This document shows positions 1 through 9,600 of a DNA stretch of 20,876 nucleotides, piece after piece. This stretch comes from Choristocarpus tenellus KU-1152. Its lineage: Eukaryota; Phaeophyceae. The position numbers and the translations under genes were made by a program. Location of the stretch: NCBI GenBank assembly GCA_964200185.2, contig CAXNAD020000372.1, positions 1 through 20,876 on the forward strand, in the 5' to 3' direction. The stretch's first letter is position 1, and each line of letters opens with the position of its first letter. Below the pieces are notes generated by a model. The model was given only the letters and a program-made list of their open reading frames with translations, made no database searches and was not told where the DNA came from.

Positions 1-3
1 CAT

Positions 4-133
4 AATGTACATATTTTACCTCCTCCGAAATATTTTGGAGTAGGAACATGTCATAAAAAACCCCGTGGGAAGCCAAACCTGAAACGGACAAACAGGGCAA
101 AACTTGTACCCTAACCCTAACATACTTTCACTC
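4..133. repeat. Dispersed repeat copy A (partner at 17281-17407)
   Basis: Shares with 17281-17407 the segments cttggagtagg-like (ttggagtagg), gtgggaagccaa/atgggaagccaa, and a 24-base exact block starting ggacaaacagggcaaaactt, with small indels. Copy A has a 1-base difference in a T/A run and an extra ccctaa-like unit near 108-120. Overall similarity by eye is about 80 percent. It probably continues left of the window. Confidence 0.85.
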
Positions 134-330
134 CACCTTCTTGGGTATGATCTGGCCTACGTGAGAGGTCAGCCTCAGAACTGTGTAATGCAGTGTGGGG
201 AAATCCCAAGTTCAAGCCTATTTATAATGTATTCATGAGGTCTGTTTGTATCTGCAGGGGATGAAGAATGTTGCATTTTGAAATGACACGATGTTTTAGT
301 TTTTTTTTGTATTGCAATTCAAATCGCTGC

Positions 331-356
331 CTGTATGCCTGTATGCCTGTATGCCT
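331..356 (+). repeat. Short octamer tandem repeat (ctgtatgc, 3 copies)
   Basis: Three perfect head-to-tail copies at 331-338, 339-346 and 347-354, followed by the start of a fourth, close to an MSH2 acceptor site. Confidence 0.9.
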
Positions 357-390
357 TGGTTGATGTGGTCTCTCGTGACCGTCCCACCAG

Positions 391-632
391 ATTTGGACAA
401 GATTGCTCAGCGCTTTAATCACAAGCCTGTCAAAGCATCCCTCTCAACACTGCTGGGAGTGTATCGTGCGACAATGCGTCTGGAATCTATATTACAAGTA
501 TTGCAGGGTGTTGTTGGAGATGAGAGGAGTGAGAGTGAGACAGGAGAGGGGGGAGATAACACATTGAATGACCTTGGAGACAAAGATGGAAACAAGCTTA
601 TCTGCCAGTGCATCGTCTTACCTTTGCAACAG
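391..632 (+). CDS. MSH2: MSH2 exon: lever domain start, with acidic insert
   Basis: Acceptor cccaccag before 391, donor CAACAG|GTGAAC at 633; starts with two bases of a split Asp codon and ends in phase 0. It begins DLDKIAQRF, matching the conserved lever segment PDLNRLAKKF of animal MSH2, and ends CIVLPLQQ. Between LQVLQG and NKLICQ lies an acidic Glu/Asp/Gly/Ser-rich stretch of about 25 residues (about 508-591) that is longer than the short loop in animal MSH2. The previous exon is outside the window. Confidence 0.93.
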
Positions 633-3600
633 GTGAACTCAATAATATTGTGGAGTTTGTTTGCCCTAACATAGTTCTTCTTTGGTATGAAGTCATGTTG
701 TATTGATTTGTGTTGTATTACCTCTTCAGTCCCAAAGTTGATATATATATGTGAAACCAGTTTCATAGGTAACTGCTAAGGTGTGAATGGTGATCAGTGT
801 GTAAGTCGATACGGATTGATTTATGTCCGTATATATCAAGGGATTGTCCACCTTGATGCAAAGAAATGTGTCACTGACCACAATAGTCTACACATTTAAT
901 TTCATTTGCTTATCTCAGACCCAACATCAGTGTCAACTCTGCTCCTACCTAAAATACACTGTTCTGCCTCCCAATGGCCCACACCCTTCCTAGAGTGTGT
1001 CGGACCTGTCACAGTTCCAGTCCCTATGTGAGGAGGTCATTGACCTAGAACACCTCAGTGAGACTGGGGGCAAGGAAGTGCGTGTTCGTCCTTCTTTCCA
1101 TGAAGAGCTGAATCGACTGGGAAATGAAATATCTAGAACTCAAAAGAGTATGGAGGACGTTTTGAGAGCTGTTCAGGAAGAATCTAAGGTATCTTTTGTC
1201 CTTGTATTATGGTGTGATCTATACTATGTAATATTGTATCTTCTTCACCTGGGCACTGCCTTACATCTGTGTTTTGACACAATCTCATTTATATGTACAC
1301 ATGTATAGAGGAGGTGATATGTGTTGATACATGAACCTCAATTCACTGTGTTGTTAGGCACCTGCTGGGAAGGTCAAGCTTGAATACAATGTGGTGCATA
1401 ACTATCACCTTAGAGTTACCAAGAAGGACCAAGGACTGGTGGGAGCTTGCAAGGGTGCCCTCACCCTCTCTATACAGAAGGTCAGTTGTATAGCCCACAA
1501 GGATGCCCAGGGGCCATAAGTCCAACATGGGGGATTTAGGGAGCAACAGGATTTGAGTTGTCGATCTATGGGCATGTTGTTCAGTGTTGTAACATAGTGT
1601 TAAAACTAAGCTCGCTTCAGTGTCAATCAAGTCCATGCCGAAAGAAATAAAACAATACCAAAAACCTTGCCCTGCAATATTGACTCCAACATTCCTTTTG
1701 TTGTGTCTATGTTATGTGCTCTGTCATTTCATCTCTTTTCCTGGTACTTATTTCTGGCATTTCAAGGCAGGTGTGCTCTTTACTACAGATGCATTGCGTT
1801 CCCTGGGAACAAGGGCGACCCACCTCAAGGCCCAATACCAAGATGTGCAAGGGTAAGTGGCAAGAGTATGTGTTGTGTCATTACAAGAATATGTGTTGTA
1901 TCATTACAAGAATATGTGTTATGTCATTACAAGAATATGTGTTGTGTCATTACAAGAAATCTCTGTTTGTCTACGTATTACGCACTTTGCCTTGTTGATA
2001 CAGGCAAAGGCTTTAACCATATAGAGAGACCCTCCTTCTCCATGTAGATACAAGGAACCATCTTGGAGATTTCCTCACAGTACATGGCATGACCTGACAA
2101 TATGACATTTTCCCCAGGGTCAGTACTTACATCTCCTAGTTCTATATGCTCTTTCTTGTGGTACCTAATTGTTTCACTTAGGGCTAGGGTTAGGGTTGGT
2201 CATGATTTTGTCGTACAACTAGAGGCTTCCTAATACTTTTAACATAAACTGATACATGGACTGGGGTCATCCAGTTCCAGTTAGACTCACTTCAGTTTTG
2301 GAAAGTTCGATGCGACAGAGTATTGAGAAAGATATGATTAGAGCATTAATTGTGTGAGCAGAAAGGATGTAAGCTTGGTGGATTTATTTGGGTTGGTGGG
2401 GTGGGTGAGTGTGGGGGGGGTGGATGTTTTGAATATCTTGTTTCTTGGATGTCCTTGTGTACACTCATTGGTGTGACTGTATCATTTCCCTGTGAATTGC
2501 AAGTGCTTGTGTCCAGTGTCCCTTCACATTAGATTCTCAACAAGTACCCTGGGTTGAACATCAGGAAAGCTCATGGCATGCCAGTGAACAGATGTGTTTT
2601 TCCGGGCTGGCAACCTTTCTTTGAAATTTTCACTCTTATGATCGTGATACCAATGTCATGTAAGTCAATTGTCATGTGCCAGTTACATGCTATAAAAGTA
2701 CTTGCTTGCTACTCTCAAAACTTCAAATCTCTCTGCTGCTTCCATGTAGGGGGGTGTATTGGGGAATGTACCACCCTGCAGCACTATATTACTGTTGATG
2801 TGTGTGTTTCCAAGATTCTTTTCATCACACTGTAAGATACAGCACATATGTATATCAATTGACAGGAAGGCAACACAATAGTGGCAAGTGTAGCCCTTTG
2901 ATTATTGTCAGTATATGCACACTGCGGCATATCTCTTCACTATACTCAAATGTTGCCATTGACAAGTACCACAAACTGTGGCTCCTGGCAGCCCCCATTT
3001 GATACCTTTTGTCTACCATCTGCTGGCTGGGTTGGTCATCAGTGATCCTTGAATAGCAAGAATGGTTTGCCTGTTGGACAAATTATGGTGTGGCTGTTCC
3101 AAACACTTCAGTGAAAGAAGGCCCAAATGAATAGTTCACAGATATTGCTATGCTTTGAGGCTTTTGGGGTGGGTGGCCTGTGATATCTATTTAGGATCCA
3201 CTGTAGGAGGGGGATACTTCCATCTCTGCAGTACTCAACACTGCCCCCTCAAATGTCTTGCTCTTCTTGCTGGCCATGGTGTTTATGATTGTGCAGGAAA
3301 ATTGTGGATCAAGCAGTTACGGTTGCATCTACCTATGCAACGGTGTTGTTATCTGCAGCCAAGGTATATGGCGTAAGATCCGTGCTATTTTCATATGCAT
3401 TGCTTGATAGAGATGTTTTCAAACTTTCACACACAAAAGGGTGGTAGTGCACCATCATGGTGCTCCTGACAATTAAAGTACTCTGAATCTTGTGCTGTGG
3501 TTGTAACCCTCTTCCTTGTTGCCTCAGCTGGTTTTGATTGTCAACAATTGACTCAGGTGCCCTGATGCTGAAATTTCTTTTTTATGTCCAAAGTTTCCAT

Positions 3601-6600
3601 ATTCTCATAATGGCTGAGTTGTAGTAGCAACACCTTATTCCAGTATTTTAGGAGGCTATGTGTGGAATTTGTTTTGAAGCATGTTGTGTGCTGTACTTAG
3701 AGTCTATATTACATAATAGTTATTTTTCAACTCAACAATGGCAGCCACAGATGAGCTCTTTTCTGTCCTTACGATCTTTTTGAGTAGTTCTACCCTGACA
3801 TGATGAAATTTCCCAAATGCCATCCACATGCATTCCAATCGGAGGTTGGCAGGTGGTATCTGAGCTGGATGTTCTAGTTGCATTATCTATTTGTGCGCAG
3901 ACTTGGGACTGGTGCCGTCCCAAAGTTCTTCAACTGGGGCATGAGGTTCTGGATTTCAAGGTGAGAGGCAAGGACTGTCAAATGTATTTTCATGGAGTAG
4001 TTCAGTTTTTTGCTTGTGATCATTGTGGAAGGATTATTTGCATACTGAGGGCTGGGGCACCACATTAATATTTTTGGACCATGTTGACTCGAGTGCTGAT
4101 TTGGGTGATGCCAAACTCTTACTAATACCTTGTACTTGCATAGAAAAAAATGTGGAAGTATTTCTTGGATCATTATTGACAGTGGTGAAGTTCTCATGTC
4201 CTACTACTGTTGCATTAGTCGTAACTGATGTCAATAATATTATTGTTATTGATATTCTTGGTAGTATTAGTGTTGTTACTATTTGTCGTAGTGTTGTTAT
4301 TTTGACAATTGTGGCAATAGCCTTTTGTGGAGTACAGTTTCCATGTGGTAACCAAATACCTCTCACCAAATCGCCATCTTTAAAATCAGTATATTAATCC
4401 ATTTATGTATCTGATTGTGGCTATATTATCATGATAGCAACTAATCTCTGCCTCGTTGTGCTTCTTCATCTACTACCTGTGGCTGGATCAACCCAATGTC
4501 AAATGTACAAGGACCTGCGACACCCCTGTGTGGAAGAGGCTCGAGGCTCCAGCAAATTCATACCCAATGACATCAACATCACACACACAAACAAGTTGGC
4601 CATTGTAACAGGTGCTACTCCATGCCATGGAGCTTATTTACTTCTCATACAACTCAAGGGATGAAGTTACTGACCCATGTGTATGGTGATTTGATCTCCT
4701 TGGGTATGCTACAAACAGTTGTAGTGCTTTCCCCCCATTAACTGGTGTATCACAAGTATCTTAGTGCTATTAATACTTATGGTTACCTTGGCACTGCTTA
4801 CTATAAACATATTCCCCCAACAGTCAAAATGGTTTGGTGATGGTTATGGCGATGATGATGGTACATTTCACTTATGGTACATTACTCTTAGGGTACATTT
4901 TACTTGTGGTACATTACTCTTAGGGTACATTTCACTTGTGGTACATTACTCTTAGGGTACATTTCACTTGTGGTACATTACTCTTAGGGTACATTTCACT
5001 TGTGGTACATTACTCTTAGGGTACATTTCACTTGTGGTACATTACTCTTATGGTACATTTCACTTGTGGTACATTACTCTTAGGGTACATTTCAACTACT
5101 TCTCTCGGTTTTGCAGGGCCCAATTGTGGTGGGAAATCAACCTTCATTCGCTCAGTTGGAATCGCATGCCTACTGGCACAGATCGGGAGCTTTGTTCCTG
5201 CCAGCAAGGCCACAGTATCTGTGATGAACAGAATATGTGCCAGGTGATAATGCAAGTTAGTAGTCCTAGCAGTCATTTAATTGTTTGAGTGGTAGATACT
5301 CTGCTGCCAGGAACAAAACATACCATTTGAAAATGATCTGAGCCCTCTCTGTATAATACTGTACGTAGTTTAGTCTGTTGGCAGTAGTATCAAGACCCGT
5401 AAGGGGTTAGTGCATGGTTTGGGAGCATCAGCATTTGGGGCGGATTTAGTACATGCTTTAATAGTAATAGTAATAGTAATACTATTGGTTTTAGTACTAT
5501 TAGTGATGAGGAGTATAATGTTCTTGTCCCCCCCAAAAAAGGAACATCCCAATACACTACCTGATTGCTTACAGTTACTAGCGGCACGTGCAAATTGATA
5601 AGAGAGCGCAATGGATTGCTATCATGATCCTCGTAGGCTCATGTCAGTTATTTGCAAGCATTCTAAGATGAGTCCTTCTGTCTTAGTTCGATGGTGCATA
5701 CCTTTGTTGTCACTTCACTGAAGTCCTGCTGTTTTACTGTAGATGGTCACTTCACTGAAGGGGACAAGATTATTCTGTACTTTTTTTGCTACAAGTGGCT
5801 TACACCAATAGTATGTTTGCAACATAAACTAATCCCCTAAAAAAATAAGTCTGAAGAAAGTTCAACTAGAATTTTCTACAGTGATTAATACCATAAAATG
5901 GGCAACTCAGTGAGTTCATGAAATGGTACCCTGGCACAGAGGAATCTATTTTGCCTGATGTCACATTGAAATCATCAGTGAAAAGACATCACCTTTTGGA
6001 AATTGTGAGAGATGGACAGGAGACAAATGCATTTTTAAGTTGGACTTGATACAAAGAGCGTTCTTGTTTCTAATTGCCCTCATCAGTTTGTACTGCAACC
6101 ATGTTCTGAATGTTCATATGGGTTTGGCAAAAAGTACCCCTCTCATGGCTGAAACTCTCATAAGTGAAACCTTGTAATTTCTTATTAATACATCAGCAGA
6201 TTGTTGTAATTTTATTTTACACCATGATAATAATATATTTGCCAACATGTGTTTTGGGTTATGCTTTTGATGTTACTGGTGTCTTGTGGATGTATTAATA
6301 AATTGGATGTATTAATAATGAATTAGATGCATTAATGGCAAATTGGATATATTAATAATAAATTGGATGCATTAGTGATAAATTAGATGTATTAATAATA
6401 AATTAGATGCATTAATGACAAATTGGATGTACTAATAATAAATTGGATGTATTCCATGTGGTGCCCGCTTGAATTTCTGTTACTGCCAGGGTGGGAGCCT
6501 CTGACAACCAATTGAGAGGTGTCTCCACTTTCATGGCAGAAATGCTGGAAACTGTGGCCATCCTGAGGAGGGTGAGCAGGTGTGCTTTGCGTTTGAAATA

Positions 6601-9600
6601 GAAAGTTTACACATTGTTGAGGAAAAACAGTACTTATTTTAGTATTTGTTTTGAAAGGAGGTCTTTAGTCAAGGGTTCAGGTACATCCAAGCTGATAAGC
6701 ATGATTCTCACTCACTCACTCACTCACTCACTCTCCCTCCCTCCCCTCCGTAAGGGGACTCGTTTCATGTGCTTCAAGTATTTTTTGTTTGTTTCATCTT
6801 GGCTGAAGCATGACGTTTAGAGAGCATGTATTATTAGCTACAATTCCACAGTACTTGCTCTCAACCAACACATCTACAATCTTAACCTGCCTCTCTGGCC
6901 CTTATGCTTGTCACAGAGGCTTGCTACAAGGCATGCACTTACCTGCAGGAGTTATTTGTGTACAGTTACATGTGTACAATTCATGAATCAAGTTGTGCAC
7001 AGTTGTATCCTTTCCTTTCTGTGTAGTGATTCTATCACTCGTTAGGATGAGCTTGAAAAACCCTTACCCTAACATAACAAATGCATCCTTCCTGTGGGGA
7101 TTGGGGTTTTTGCAGATTTGGGAGTTGAGGTCAAGGATATTAATTGCATTACACCCTTGCTCTACAGACAATTATTATTATTATTATTGTTTTACTTTGT
7201 AGTGTGTATGCAGTACTCAGTGTAGTATGTGTAAGTACAATTATATGTTGTATGACTCACTAACCTTTGGCCTGTAATCATTAGAATTTCACTTTCTGCT
7301 TGGTGCAGAGCGTTTGGGGCTGCTCTGATCTGCTCAATGACACAGTGACAGTGTTTTACACATGTCTATGCTGTTTCCCAAGTGCTTGTTTGCTTGATAC
7401 TACTGACATGCACAAGTGCTGTTGGCTCTTGTTGAACGAAACCGTGTTGGTGTGTTCTCAATGATGTTGGATGTGCCCACAGAGGATCTCTTGTGATAGT
7501 AGATGAGCTGGGAAGAGGAACATCCACTTGTGATGGCTTTGGTATCGCCTGGGCTGTTGCGAGGAGGTTGGTCTCTTGTGACTGTTTCTGTTTGTTTGCC
7601 ACCCACTTCCATGAGTTGACTGCCCTTGACAAGGAAAAGGATTGTGCAGGGGTGCAAAACCTTCATGTCACGGCCAAGGCAGAGCCCCAATCAGAAAAGT
7701 TGACCATGCTGTACAAGGTGTGTAATCTGTATTACTTTGGGTCCCTCTTCTTGTAAGTGCTCATTGTTGATGACACTACTAATTCTAATATTATTTTGAC
7801 CATTTATTCTAATGCCTTCAGAGTACTTGATGAACTACTTTTGCCAGACTTTAGTAGATATAGCATCCTAAGTTTAAAAAAAATCAAATTATGGGAGCGT
7901 AACATGGGGCCCAAGTGATCACATAGTCCTTTTGAATTTGAGAGTGATATTCTCCGATCCTGAAGCTGAGTGAATGTTGTTCATATTGTGTGCTCTTTGG
8001 ACATAGATCGCATTTTTTGGCTCATGATGAGCTCAGGATATATTTTTTATTGTTATTATTATGGTACCACCTGTTTAGTGGAATATCAACTGCAACAGTT
8101 GCTCACTCATAGACTCAGGGAATTTTTAGGACATGGTATTGGGATCTCCTGCTTTCAGGTAGCACCCTGATATATGATTAACAAAGAATCGTGTATTTGT
8201 TCCACTGGATGGAAAGTAAGAAATCTTCATTCATGTGTTGTTGAAATCCTGTATGCACAGTCTGTAGTGCCCTTGAATGTTTTTTTTTTTCATCTAGGCA
8301 CATAGTGATGAGCTGCATCACAAGTACAACTATGTCCAAATGGCAATTCCTCAAGGAACAGCATCAGACTCCAGACTCAATATCAGACTCAGCAAGCACT
8401 AATGAGGTTGTTGTAAGGAATTTTAGTACTTCAAAATATTATCAGAAGCATACGTGCTTTCATTGTTTTATCAACAAGCTAGTAATTTAACTCCAGAATA
8501 CGACATCAGAAATGTATGTCAAAATCATCCGAGGGAAGACCAAGGTTCATCCTGCTTGCTCATGTCTCTGCTGGTCAAGTACCTGGAGTAGTCTGCACAA
8601 TGAAGTCAAATGTATGATTCATTAATGCGACTTTAAGCATGGATTACATATTTTTCACTGCATCATCTGGATCAACTACTTCAGAGTACTTTGACAACAA
8701 ATGATCTGTGGGATTTACTATTGTTTTCAGTAGTAGAACTAATCCTTTGCAAACGTTTGATTTCTTGATATGAATGTTAATAAATTTTTGAGTGGTAAAT
8801 TGTGTGTTGTTTGATTTTAGTTTGGATAACTGGCGCCATTTTTCTTGGTAACCTCCAAGCTCAAATTGGTAGCTGTTGAATAGTGAGTGCTTCAATATTC
8901 CAGAGCAGGGCACCTCAGGCTGGTCTGGTAAGAGAATGTTTCTAACAGGGCCGATGCAGGACCTCAGGAATTTTGTTGGTGCCTGTTTGCTGGTTGACCC
9001 AAAAATATCATGTTAAACAGGGTTGGGTCAGGGTCTTGATGTCTTTAGCAAGACCGGACCACCCTGATCTCGGGTTGGTTGAATCAGTTTGGGTGATTAT
9101 TTGATATTCCGAATACTGTATGTGATTTTTTTTTCTTTTATGACTTTTCATCAGTCTATAATATGTAGATAAGTAGGCACAATAAGGACAGTGGTTAGCC
9201 TTTTTACTGACGAGAGGACACTTATTTTTCTGAAAGGGGTAGGCTAGGTCTTTTAGTAAGAAGTCTTATCAGGGCCAGTGCATAGGCTGGCTTGGGTGAG
9301 ATACCTTTTAATAGAATCAGAGTGTGGGCTGGACCATTCAACTACCGATCCAGTACAGAGACCAGGAATAATCGTAACACTACCAAGTTGAAAGGAGTAT
9401 TGACAATGTCAGATTGATGCTTTCACTATGGCACTCAACAAGAGATACTGCCTGGCACCACATGGTTTTGCCTCATACAAGCTACTTGGAGGTTGTGACC
9501 AAATATGATCTATACGGTCTTGTCGTCTTGAGGTAGAGAGGGTGAGGAGGCTTTTATCCTGATCCAATTCCTGTAATGATGAAAATGCAGTTGTGAGTGA

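Larger units (their letters stand above)
1..390 (+). other. MSH2 intron (3' part) with a dispersed repeat copy
   Basis: No coding signal. Bases about 4-133 match 17281-17407 in the same orientation, so the gene's intron carries a dispersed repeat that runs off the left edge. Bases 331-356 are three tandem copies of an octamer (ctgtatgc), 35 bases from the acceptor of the exon at 391. Confidence 0.8.
1853..3296 (+). other. MSH2 intron, 1444 bp
   Basis: Starts GTAAGT and ends gtgcag. It contains a 23-bp minisatellite (1861-1952), a telomere-like TTAGGG motif (about 2178-2198) and a G-rich run (2390-2420). Several open frames in it have no recognisable content. Confidence 0.85.
6580..7482 (+). 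other. MSH2 intron, 903 bp
   Basis: Starts GTGTGC and ends cccacag. It contains a (ctca)n microsatellite at about 6707-6732 followed by a C/T-rich tract, and an (att)n run at about 7171-7189. Two 14-bp potential micro-exons (6917-6930, 7117-7130) were considered and set aside. Confidence 0.8.

Noticed and set aside
1343-1636. Minus-strand ORF of 97 codons.
   Set aside because: It is the antisense shadow of the MSH2 clamp exon at 1358-1480.
2048-2079. Short segment reading [13 protein letters not shown] after a TAG acceptor, resembling the MSH2 lever helix.
   Set aside because: It needs a poor donor in the preceding exon, and the segment at 3297-3363 fits the same place with perfect phase, strong splice sites and exact length.
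4764-5288. Open frames crossing the 32-bp array (repeated [17 protein letters not shown]).
   Set aside because: They are translations of a tandem repeat in an intron; the period is not a multiple of three and frames change from copy to copy.
6917-6930. A 14-bp micro-exon (RLATR) with a GC donor, which would also restore the MSH2 frame before Walker B.
   Set aside because: Using the donor at 6580 restores the frame without a micro-exon or a GC donor and keeps the exact family length. A second 14-bp candidate at 7117-7130 was rejected for the same reason.
7366-7690. Two minus-strand ORFs of 88 and 96 codons.
   Set aside because: They are antisense to the Walker B exon of MSH2.
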